Position numbers and translations under genes: made by a program
Shown here: piece by piece, positions 48,950 to 59,480 of the stretch
How the letters are laid out: the number at the start of each line of letters is the position of its first letter
How positions within the stretch are numbered: the first letter of the stretch is position 1
Origin: Solanum dulcamara
Taxonomy: Eukaryota; Streptophyta; Magnoliopsida; Solanales; Solanaceae
Length of the DNA stretch: 64,000 bases
Direction of reading: 5' to 3'
NCBI RefSeq assembly: GCF_947179165.1
Contig: NC_077245.1
Location: 16,400,740-16,464,739, forward strand
The notes under the pieces: model-generated
Told to the model about the DNA's origin: nothing
The model's database searches: none
The model's input: only the letters and a program-made list of their open reading frames with translations

Positions 48950-49300
48950 CGTTTATGTGCTAATATTTTTTGCCTTTCAGAATGCCGAGGGTCCCCTTTG
49001 AGTATCGATTAGTTTGGATGGAGAGAAAATATGCAGTTGTGTCATGGTACTTGAATATTATTGAAATAGCTTTTTGCAATTCTTTTGAAATATAGGTATT
49101 TCCTTTCCCCTCAATTAACAGTAGTCTAATTTTAGTGCAAAATAAAATTAATAACTATGGATATTACTCATTTACGTGCTGATAATTATTTTTTTTCAAA
49201 ATGTCTAGGTGCTCTTTTGAGTATAGATTAGTTTGGATGAAGAAATTATGCAGCTGCATCATGGTGGTTGAAGATTATTGAAGTAGTTTTGTAGTTCTTT
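48950..49300. repeat. Tandem duplication in the hAT 3' untranslated region
   Basis: The segment ttac.t.tttatgtgctaata...gagtat.gattagtttggatg...cat.gt..ttga..attattgaa.tagttttt occurs at about 48950-49100 and again at about 49150-49300. The copies are diverged. Confidence 0.6.
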
Positions 49301-50798
49301 TATTGGTTTTTTAAGAGGGATTTTTACAAACATAATGTGAATTGCTATGTTTTCAATTGCCATGTTAACTATGCTTGTTTTTTATTAAAAAAATTGCTCC
49401 TGTTGTTCATGTGAGGATCTTGATAAAAAAAACTTATCGAAAGCAGGTTGAAATGAAATGGGCTATTGGCTCTTCCTAGTGTAAAAAACTAAATATTCTT
49501 AAAAAAAAAAACCAAAACTGAGAAAACCGAAAAATCGATAAAACGAATAAAACCGAAACCGAAAGAGCCGACTTTATATTGGTTTTATTTGGTTTATAAA
49601 TTTAATAAATCGACATAATTGGTTTGGATTTTTTTTTAGTTAAAAATCAAAGCAACCCGACCTATATACACCCCTACTGGGGGACTGTTGGGTACTCTCT
49701 GTTTGAGGTAAAATTCATAAAATAGTTGTTGTCCTTGTCTTTAATGGGGTTTTAATTCCATAATTTTTGCATGTTCTAATCCGGCTTGTTCTGAGCCCCG
49801 ATTTTTTTTTTTGGAACAAAAGTTCGGGGACGTAAAATAAAACCTTTTTACGGAGTCAATTTTGGGATTTCAATTGCGGCTCCCATAATATTTAAGAACT
49901 AATTTTGGGTCCTTCTCTAAAAAATGCAATTTTGGTGTCAAAACGTCCGTATTGACGAGTTGATCAATATTTTGATAGTGTGTAGACAATTGGAGGCAAT
50001 TTTGGAACTGAAAGATACCGAGAAGTGGACTTAGAGCGTGCGTGTTCGGCTTCGAGGTAGGCTACGGTCTTCATTCTTTTGATTGAGATTCAGGAGGTAT
50101 TGTTTAGTATAAATTGCTTATGGTTTGGATTGTATGTGACCGGTTAGGGTCGATTCTTAGTTTCTTGCTTTCTTATCCCAGTATGAGCCTTTAGCTATGT
50201 TGTCTTTATGTAACCCTTTGTGTATTTGGTAAATTATTGGTTATGCCTTAAGTTAAGCCTTGTTAATCCATTTCAGGTGGTTTGTTCGATGTTTATTTTT
50301 GTAGGTGGAATTAGTGCCTTAGGGTTGAGTTTGAGTTAGTTCTTAGCTATTGTAGCCGTTTCTGGTGGAAATTTCTGAGACCTAGTACCCTTCGCTAGTG
50401 TGGAGCTTGTATTATGGCCTTAGATTAGTGGTTTTCACCCTATTATAACTCGTGAGTTAATTGTTGCCCCTAATTTAAGAATTAGCCATAAGATCCCTTA
50501 TGTTCTCCATATAGTCGTTGGCGGGACTAACTGTGTTTATATTCTTGGGGCTGTATTTCACGTTGGATATGGAGGGTTTTAATTGACGCACCGAGCACTT
50601 GATTTCTCATATCCTCCTCCTTGTTACCCAGTTAGGGTTGACCTCCCTCTTAGGCCTTATTGTTGAGTTAGTTGAGTAGATTTGAGCCCTAGGCCTTGGT
50701 CAGAGACCGATTGTATTCCCTAGAGAGTAAGTTGATTATAGAGACATTATTATATGTGATTGTGCGTGTTTCTTAGGTGCTGGTGATGGCATGCATTG

Positions 50799-50803
50799 CA
50801 TTG
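50799..50803. repeat. Target-site duplication CATTG, left
   Basis: These five bases immediately precede TGTCACA of the nested gypsy element. An identical CATTG follows its other end at 57352-57356. Confidence 0.9.
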
Positions 50804-53033
50804 TGTCACAACCTAAGCCTAGGGCTTAGACACAACATGGCGAATGAGGCACCTGGACCTATCTCACCCAAGCCTCTTAGCATTTATTTAGATTTTCATA
50901 GGTAGTGTTATTCAAAAACAATAAGCGGAGATAAAAAGGGGAAACACGACTAAGGGAAAAACATCATAGAATAAGAGTCATCAACAACTTCATACATCAT
51001 ATATTTATGTCCAACATACCTCTACTTTAAGACTTGGCGGGGGCTAAGACATGTCCCTAGCCCACCCTCAATCAAAATAGAACTAAGAACCATGACAGGT
51101 ATTCAAAAGTCTTTACACATCATAAGCTAGAAAAGGAAATGAGATGTTGTTCCGAAAACATGGGAACTCACCAACTATGTAGCTTCAATGGATCAACTAG
51201 CCACGTGGAGGGGAATATGGAGCAACGCCGGTCCCTACATGATGATATCATGTAGGCAAAAGTGTATGTGTTAGTACTTTGAATGTACTAAGTATGTTGG
51301 CATGCAATAACATTAAAGAAATATTAGAACATTAATATAGTATGGAATATAGTGCAATGTATGCGTGATCAATCAAGTAAATAACATTGAAAAACGTTCA
51401 TTTATGGGAGAAGACCATAACCAGCATTTAAGACCATGCGAGCTATTATATGGAGTCCAACATAATCCCCTACGTTGGAATAAGGAGACTACTTGTCGGG
51501 TAGAGCTCCGTCAACTTTAGTAATTCCTTTAATATTTAGGGCTATTTGTGGATCCACTAGCCTACGCCTACAAAGGCTTCTATGTTGGCACATAGTTAAT
51601 GAGACAAGGGGTTGCTACTAGGATTTCCTTACTAAATTCCACCTCAATGCCCCATTCGGTGCTAAGTCAATCCCACAGAATAGTTTGATTCAACATAAGA
51701 ACATAATCATTTTCATAGCTTTAGATCATCAAAACATCATTCGATAGAATAACTCATTAAACCTTGATGATTCAAATATGAGAATTGTCCTTATCACATA
51801 GAATCCATCATTTAGCTAAGAATCCCCTTTATCATCATTCAATCATTCTTTCATTTCATAATACTCCCTTTTAATCATATACATTTGCTTTCAATTCAAA
51901 CTTCTTTGAGACATAGTCAAACTAGGTGGGTTCTAATCAATCAACTTTCAAGTCATTTAAATCAATGTAGCATGCATGAGAGTAATGGAATGCATCATTT
52001 GAGACATTTTTAAAACAACCCACCAATACACTTTAAAACTCCTTTAATGCCTTCATATAAATACCTTTAATACCGCAAAGATTTTATGCAATTAAGAGAA
52101 AATACAAACTCATATAAGTACATAAACTTCAAATATTCAATAGCTTATATATTTGAAATCATAATACGAAAAAACCCCATGAAACTCATCATTTGAAATT
52201 TAGTTGCTAGGCTAGGAAAATACTTGGGCTCCATGGGTGGAAGAACCCATGGAGTAAAACCCTAATATAGCTTTGAAAATGGAGACTTAAAGAATCTTGA
52301 AATGGAACCCTAGCTTTGCTTGGAACCCTTGGGAGAACTTTGAAAAGAAGGGACTTTGTGTAATTGAGTCTAAGTGTGAGAATGAGGGATTAAAATAGGT
52401 TAGGGTCCTTAGGAAAAGTCAATTCACTCCCTAAAATGACTACACTTTGATGACAAAACACGGAGAAAGAGTAAAATGCCCCTTTAAAAATCTGAGCCAA
52501 ACAGACCCTACGACTTGTCCCTACAAATTGTAGAAGGGTCGATGAGTCGTACGTCCTGCAAGGTCTTGGGAATACCCTAAGGACAGACCCTCAGGACTTT
52601 CTGTATGACTCATCTCTACGAGTCGTAGAAACTTCTACAATTCATAGAAGTGACTCATCCTACAAGGTCTAAGAACCCCTGAGGAATGAGTCTCTGAACT
52701 CCCTCTATGACTCATTCCTACGAGACGTAGACTTGACGAAGATTCATAGACTCAAGTCGTCCTACAGGGTTTAGAAACCCTACAAATTCAAGGTCTCTGA
52801 GTTTCTTGATGAGTCATTTCTATGACTCGTCATTTCTTCTACGAGTCATAACATGGACTTGTAAACTTTCCCCTCACTTGGTCCAACTTCCTTCCCTTAG
52901 TACCCTCTCTACGAGTCGTTCCTACGACTCATAAAAGTACTTATGACTCATAGGCTGACTCGTAGACTTGGGGTAGATCACATTTTCAGAGGTTTTTCTT
53001 TAATTTTGACTTTTCAACTTACGGGGTCTTACA
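50804..53033 (-). repeat. 3' LTR (2.23 kb) of the nested gypsy element
   Basis: It runs TGTCACAACC to GGGGTCTTACA on the plus strand. Its second half (about 52490-52990) is rich in degenerate copies of tacgagtcgta and ctacgactcg, so it can form many small hairpins. The same feature is present in the other LTR. Confidence 0.9.
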
Positions 53034-53364
53034 ATATCTTTCCCATGGGAACATTCGTCCTCAAGAGATTCAATTAGCATAAAAAGGATGCGGAACGAGG
53101 AGTAGCAACCCAATATTAATACAATGACACTTTGTAATGCATAGAACATGAGATTTTTAAACTTAGCATAAAAATATGACTTTATAACTTGACTTCGTGA
53201 ACATGCATGCATATGAAGACATTAGGAAAACTGAAACATAGGAGCTTTAAACGATTCATGAATAACTTAGTACCTTAGGCTTGAGTAGAGTGAAAGAGAT
53301 GAGGGTATCGCTTCATCATATCCACTTCCGCTTCTCATGTAGCGCATTTAACTTGTTGATTTCT

Positions 53365-55970
53365 CTAAAGGAATTTGACGGATTCAACTTCTTTGTTCCT
53401 CAATCTCTTAACTTGCCGGTCCAAAATTTCAACCAGGACCTTTTCATAGGTCAAGTTTTCTTCAAGATTTACTACTTCCAATGGCACAATGGAACTAGGG
53501 TCACCCACACATTTTCTTAACATAGACACATGAAATACCAAATGAACCATGGCTATCTCCAAAGGCAACTCTAATTTATAGCCGACTTTGACAACACATT
53601 TCAAGATTCTATAAGGCCCTACATTCCTAGCGCTCAATTTTCCTTTCTTACCAAATCGAACTACACCCTTCATGGGTGAAACCTTCAAGTATACCCAATC
53701 ATCCACATTAAACTTAAGATACCTTCTTCGAGTATCGAAATAGGACTTTGGACGACTTTGAGCCATCTTCAACCTTTATTTAATAAATCTCACCTTCTCC
53801 AAAGCATCAAGCACCAAATCGGGACCCAACCAGGTCATCTTAGCCACTTTGAACCAAAAGCATCAAGCACCAAATTGGGACCCAACAAGGTCATCTTAGC
53901 CACTTCGAACCAACCAACTGGAGATCTATATTGTCTCTCATACAAAGCTTCAAACGGTGCCATATCAATACTTGAGTAGTAGTTAATAATATAGGCAAAC
54001 TCAATAAGCGGTAAATGATCAACCCAACTCCCCTTGAACTCTAATACACAAGCCCTTAACACATCCTCTAGTGTTTGAATTATTCGCTTAACTTTCCCAT
54101 TGATTTGAGGATGGAATACGGTACTTAGCTTTACCTTGGTAATAAGTCCCTTTGAAATGATCCCCAAAAATAGACATTGAATTGGGTACCACAATCCAAA
54201 ATAATTGAAAAAGGCACACCACACAACCTTACTAATTCTCGAATATACAACTTAGCATAATCTTTGGCACTATAAGATGTCTTGACCAGTAGGAAGTGAA
54301 CGTACTTTGTCAACCTATCAACAATCACCCAAATTGAGTCATGATATTTCCGAGTACGAGGCAAACCTACTATAAAATCCATGTTCACATCTTCCTACTT
54401 CCAAGTGGAGATTTCAATGTCTTGTGCTAAGCCACTCGACCTTTGATATCCGGCCTTAACTTGTTTTCAATTCAGATATTTGGCCACGAACCTTTCTATG
54501 TCTTTTTTCATGCCACTCCACCAATAAAGCTTCTTTAAGTATCGGTACATTTTTGTTGAACCGAGATGAATAGAGTATAAAGAATTATGAGCCTCCTTCA
54601 AGATCAAACCCCTTAGGCCATCAACATCCGGAACACATAACTGACCTTAGTAATGAAGTACTCTATCTCCCCATTGTGAAAAGATTTCTTCTTTCTTTTC
54701 TATCACCAACTTCTTTAACTCCACTAGTGTCGGGTCAAGTTCTTGTTTTGACTTCACATCCACTATCAAAGATGATTCGGATCCATTATGTCCAAACATA
54801 TCACCATCACTGGAACACTAAACTTCACCCCTAATTAAGCCAAACGATGAACATCCTTTACTAAATCTCTCTTCTCTTCATCAATATGAGCCACACTCCC
54901 CATAGACACCCTACTAAGTGCATTGGCAACCACATTGGCTTTATTCGAGTGATAATGCACACTCATGTCATAGTTCTTGAGGAGTTCAAGCTACCTCCTT
55001 TTCCTTAGATTGAGGTCCGTTTGAGTGAACACATATTGGAGACTCTTATGATCGATAAACACATCCACATGTACCCTGTAGAGGTAATGCCGCTAAATCT
55101 TTAAAGCAAATACAACGGCTGCCAACTCAAGATCATAGGTGGGGTAGTTATGCTCTTGTATCTTTAATTGCCAAGAAGCATAGGCTATAACCTTACCATT
55201 TTGCATCAATACACAACCCAAAACAATCTTTGAAGCATCACTATAAACCATAAACCCCTCTAAGCCTTCCGGTAGAGTCAAAATAGAAGCAGAGGTAAGT
55301 CGATCTTTTAAAGTTTGGAAACTCTTTTCACATTTAACGTCCATAGGAACTTGTCCTTCCTTTAAGTCAACTTTGTCAAAGGAAATGAAATAGTAGAGAA
55401 CCCTTCAATGAACCTTCTATAATATCCAGCTAGACCCAAAAAGCTCCTAATGTCCGAAGGAGACAATGGTCTAGGCCAGTTCTTGACTACCTCTATTTTC
55501 TTAGGATCAACCTTGATCACATCACCGGACACAATGTGACCAAGAAATGCAACATCTTTCAACCAAAATTCACACTTACTATATTTTGTAAACTGTTGTC
55601 TATCCCTCAAGGTTTGAGGCACAACCCTCAAATGGTCCTTATGCTCTTCCTCACCCTGAGAGTAGATCAAGATGTTATCAATGAAGACCACTACGAATGT
55701 ATCAAGGTAGGGTTTGGACACCCTATTCATTAGGTCCATAAACACCGTCGATGCATTTGTCAACCTGAATGACTTTACTACAAACTCAAAGTGACCATAC
55801 CTAATTCGAAATGCCATCTTGAGAATGTCACACTTCCTCACCCTTAGTTTCTGATAGCCGGACCGAAGATTAATCATGGAGAAATTACTTGCCCCTTGCA
55901 ATTGATCAAACAAATCATCTATACTAGGGATTAAGTACTTATTCTTAATGGTCACCTTGTTCAATTAATG
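53365..55970 (-). pseudogene. Decayed gypsy pol (RT, RNase H, integrase)
   Basis: Reverse transcriptase (55964-55362) reads [16 protein letters not shown]: the second Asp of the catalytic FIDD pair is Asn, and the first catalytic Asp (usually in KIDLRSGY) is also Asn in MINLRSGY. A stop replaces a Gln codon just upstream, within the usual DYRQLNKV motif. RNase H (55344-55093) keeps YSDAS and [11 protein letters not shown]. Integrase (54388-53835) keeps the first Asp (VDRLTKYVHF) and the second (ILDCGTQF), but the usual Glu after HPQ is replaced in NGKVKRIIQ. The tail has WVYLKVSPMKGV, VGPYRI and LRNKEVESVKFL. A 56-bp duplication (53801-53912) shifts the frame. The element is inactive. Confidence 0.9.
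53801..53912. repeat. 56-bp tandem duplication in the integrase region
   Basis: The unit aaagcatcaagcaccaaat...ccacttygaacc appears at 53801 and 53857 with few mismatches. Fifty-six is not a multiple of three, so it breaks the frame between integrase core and tail. Confidence 0.8.
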
Positions 55971-55980
55971 GTAATCTATA

Positions 55981-57351
55981 CACATCATAAGCTAGAAAAT
56001 AAAATGGGTTGTTGTTCCCGAAACATAGGAACTCACCAACTATGTAGCCTTCAACGGATCAACTAGACATATGAAGGTGAATATGGAGAAATATCGGTTC
56101 CTACATGGTGATATCATATAGGCAAAAAAGTATGTGTTAGTACTTTGAATGTACTAAGTATATAGGCATGCAATAACATTGAAAAAACATTAGAACATTA
56201 ATATAGTATCGAACATAGTACAATGTATGTATAATCAATCAAGTAAATAACATTGACAAAAGTTTATTTGTGGGAGAAGACCATAACTGACATTTAAGAC
56301 CATGCAAGCTATTATATGGAATCCTACATAATATCCTACGTTGGCACAAGGATTCTACTTGTTGAGTAGAGCTTCGTCAACTTCATTCATTCCTTTAAAA
56401 TTTAGGGCTATTTGTGGATCCACTAGCCTAAGCCTATAAGAGCTCCTATGTTGGCACATAGTTAATGAGACAAGGGGTGCTGCTAGGATTCCCCTACCAA
56501 ATTTCATTGCTAGGTTAGGAAAATACTTGGGTTCCATGGGTGGAAAAACCCTTGAATAAGACCTATATACCTTGAGGAGTAAATCCCTAATGAAGCTTTG
56601 AAAATGGAGACATGAAGAATCTTGAAATGGAATCCTAGCTTTTCTTGAAACCCTTGGGAGAACTTTGAGAGCAAGGGACTTTGTGTATTTGAGTTTAAGT
56701 GTAAGAATAAGGGATTGGAATAGCTTAGGTTCCTTAGGAAGATTCAATTCAGTCCCCAAAATGACCACACTTTGATGATAAAACACACGGAAAGACTAAA
56801 GTGTCTCTTTAAATATCTGAGCTAAAAAGACCCTACAAACTATCCCTATGAATCATAAAAGGGTCAACGCATCTAGGAATGACTCGTCCTACAGGGTCTT
56901 GGGAATACCCTGAAGTCTGGCCCTCAGTGCTTTCTATGACCCATCTCTACGAGTTGTAGACACTTGTACAAATGTCCTGCAGGGTCTGAGAACCCCTGAG
57001 GACTGAGTCTTTAAACTCCCTCAATAATTCGTTCCTACGAGTCGTAGACTTGACGATGAGTAGTTGACTCAAGTTGTCCAACTAGGTTTAGAAACCCTAC
57101 AAATTCAAGGTCTTTGAAGTTTCTTGACAAGTCTTTTCTACGACTCGTCATTTCTTCTATGAGTCATAATATGGACTCATAAACTTGCCCCTCACTTGGT
57201 CTAACTTCCTTCCCTCAGTACCCTCTCTACGAGTTATTCCTATGAATCATAGAAGTACCTACGACTCATAGGTTGACTCGTATACTTGGGGTAGATCACT
57301 TTTTCAAAGGTTTTTCCTTTGTTTAGATTTTTCAACTTACGGGGTCTTACA
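55981..57351 (-). repeat. 5' LTR of the nested gypsy element, shortened
   Basis: It matches 51114-53033 of the other LTR but lacks its first 310 bp on the plus strand. It also lacks an internal segment of about 550 bp (missing between an aaattt motif and attgctaggttagg). It ends GGGGTCTTACA at 57351, followed by CATTG. Confidence 0.88.
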
Positions 57352-57356
57352 CATTG
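57352..57356. repeat. Target-site duplication CATTG, right
   Basis: It is identical to 50799-50803. Removing 50804-57356 restores a continuous LTR of the host element when compared with the inverted copy. Confidence 0.9.
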
Positions 57357-58784
57357 GTTTTTTAATTCTGCCTGGTTGTGGTCGACCCTGATGCTTGCAT
57401 TGGTCCTTGGCATTGATTTGAGAAAGCTAGGTTATAACCCAAACTATTTTATACTAATTTTCTAGATGGGGGTCGTACCCCATTTACTACTACTACCTGA
57501 GATAGACTAGAGGCATTTGGGATGTGTTCATTTTATATACTAGCTCAGTCGGAAAGACTTTTGACCTTTTTTATATTGTTTTGGATTTTTATATCCGACT
57601 ATCATGGCGGAGCAGATACTAGAGGATTGAGGATACATATTTATATATTAAGATAAGACCTGGATCGGGACCAAATAGGTATATAGGGGCATTCCTGAGC
57701 CCCCATGACAATCCCAGAGAGGCGCATGGGTCCTACTTCCTAGCCGAGATTGGAAGTAGGTGTATATATCTTGGTATGAGGTACTTGGCACTAATAGTAA
57801 TATTGGCTTTTATTTCATAACTCTCATTCATATGCATTGCCTATCACCAACATAATTATTTGTTCCTATCAGTAGTATGGGATATCGTACGATTTGGTTG
57901 ATTGTGAATAAACCTTTTAGACAAAGAAGAGCTCGGTAAGGTATTGTTTGACTATTTTCAAACTTATGGCAGTATAAAGGGGGGTCTCTTGTTTGAAGGT
58001 GGTTACTGCGCTTGTTCTTCTTTATTGAGTCTTGTTTGGCCTTCTGGCCTTTATATGATATTTGTGTGTATATTATTGGTATATCTTCACTTAATTGTTC
58101 TCCTTCGTAGAGTGTCACCGTGTTGAGGTTCTGGTCTGGCGTCTATATGTATGTCTATTAGTTCATCTACTTGTTACTTTTTTTTTACTCTTGTTATTTA
58201 TATCAGCCTATTACTTATTATGAGCTTCCTATTATTGTGTAGTTACTTGTGATATATGTTCCATGCTTATATGTTCTTTATACTTACGTTACCTTTGGAG
58301 TTCAGTCAACCGATGCCTGCTAAGTGCCATTTGTTGGTACTCATACTACACTTCTGTACCCTACAAATCATAATATGGGGTCTTGTTACTGATTTAGATC
58401 TCGTGTGGAGTAGCTCTTGGGATTCGAAGACTGGGGTGAGCTCCTAATGCTTAGAGTTGCCTATCTCCCTCTTTACTGGATATGACTAGTTATTATTTTA
58501 TTTTCTGAGATAGTCTGTACTTATATCTTTTTTTTTTGTATACGCTTGTCCTCTTATTGTGATTAGAAGCTCAACTATCGACTGATATCAGGTTTTGGGG
58601 TTTAGTTTGTTACATTGCTTCCATTTTCCTTTTTTTCCTTTTTTTATTATTAATGTTATCGGTTTTCTTCTCTTCTGCTTGTGATGGTCCATTGCCTATG
58701 GTTTCGAACTATGGGATTTGGCTTACCTACTGGTGGGTTAATAGTAGGTGTCATCATGACCTGAGAAATCGGGTCATGACAGAG

Positions 58785-58797
58785 TTGTATCAGAGCT
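58785..58797 (+). promoter_or_regulatory. Primer-binding site for initiator tRNA-Met
   Basis: Immediately after the LTR end (TGACA at 58781) comes gagttgtatcagagc. It matches the plant retrotransposon primer site tggtatcagagc with one substitution. It defines the LTR boundary and the orientation of this copy. Confidence 0.75.
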
Positions 58798-58986
58798 TAG
58801 ATTCATCGGTATCGTCAGTATTAAAGCAAGTACCTAATAGATTCCTGCAGATCGGTGATGAGACGTTCGTATCCTATCTTCTGAAGGTTATAGGGCATTT
58901 TTGGGAAAATCCATTCTTGATTCCTTATCATGTGAAATTTCTTTGATCAACCTCTAAATACTTTCTTGGAATTCATTTCTCCTTAG

Positions 58987-59480
58987 ATGGATAGTACGAG
59001 TTTTTTGACTAGCATGGCCAGAGCATCAACATATACTATCCAGGCTTCGACAGTATCTATGACCACCTCGTCTTCTTTGGATCTAGCATTGGAGATTCTA
59101 TGTCTCGATGAGCATGTACCACAGGCAGGAGTAGTTTTGGTTGCACCGATGGTTTGCAGCCTAGGGTTGGACTTGTGGGTCTTCAGTTGAGTTATTTGTC
59201 AGTTTCTGAGTATGTGGTTGAGTTTATTGGGTGGGCTAGACAAGATCCCACTTCACTTTCGGACATGATCCAGTGATTTATTGGTGGATTAACCTTGCCA
59301 CTCTAGTTAGCATCAGAGCATTTAATGTCGACTGAATCTACTTTTCCCCAGGTGGTTAGTTATGTGAGGTCTATGGAGCATGCATGTATGAAAACTTACA
59401 GGGGTAGAGGTAGAAGGTCTCACCATCAATGCAGTAGTAGTAGAATCTCACTCTAAGGTATGCATCATCCTTGGGAGAGT
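58987..59480 (+). pseudogene. Truncated, frameshifted gag of the plus copy
   Basis: It begins MDSTSFLTSMARASTYTIQ, parallel to the minus copy. A short deletion near 59145 shifts the frame after VLVAP. Later blocks (FIGW, SDMIQ, STFPQVVSYVRSMEHACMK) are recognisable in other frames. It stops at about 59480, where array sequence resumes. Confidence 0.7.

Larger units (their letters stand above)
46970..49676 (+). mobile_element. 5'-truncated hAT (RICESLEEPER/DAYSLEEPER-type) transposon
   Basis: The right terminus ends in accgaaaccgaaag...cccgacctatatacacccctac, a hAT-like TIR preceded by ggttttattcgg-like subterminal repeats. The left TIR and the first half of the BED finger are missing: element sequence starts abruptly after the leader of the LTR element. 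About 220 bp is tandemly duplicated in its 3' untranslated part (about 48950-49300). The right junction is with LTR sequence at 49677. Confidence 0.75.
50804..57351 (-). mobile_element. Ty3/gypsy LTR retrotransposon, internally deleted, nested in the LTR of the plus copy
   Basis: It has intact outer termini (TG...CA on the minus strand) and 5-bp CATTG duplications. In transcription order it has a shortened 5' LTR (57351-about 55981), reverse transcriptase, RNase H, integrase with a chromodomain-like tail, and the 3' LTR (53033-50804). The order RT-RH-INT identifies the gypsy class. Gag, protease, the primer site and the first part of RT are gone: the LTR joins RT directly near 55980 at a short shared sequence (gatgtgta). 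The LTRs differ by a 310-bp terminal and a 550-bp internal deletion plus many substitutions, so the insertion is old. Confidence 0.92.
49677..59480 (+). mobile_element. Inverted second copy of the gag-bearing LTR element, split by a gypsy insertion
   Basis: The copy contains LTR sequence 49677-50803 and 57352-58781, a primer-binding site at 58785-58797, a leader, and a gag start at 58987. It stops at about 59480, inside gag. It lacks the first 1 kb of the LTR, which is replaced by the hAT end. Compared with the minus copy it is reversed, and the LTR and gag segments are alignable by eye throughout. A 6.5-kb gypsy element with its target duplication sits at 50804-57351. Confidence 0.75.

Noticed and set aside
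50804..57351. Endogenous plant pararetrovirus
   Set aside because: The order RT, RNase H, integrase, with LTRs and a 5-bp target duplication, identifies a Ty3/gypsy retrotransposon. No movement or coat protein is present.
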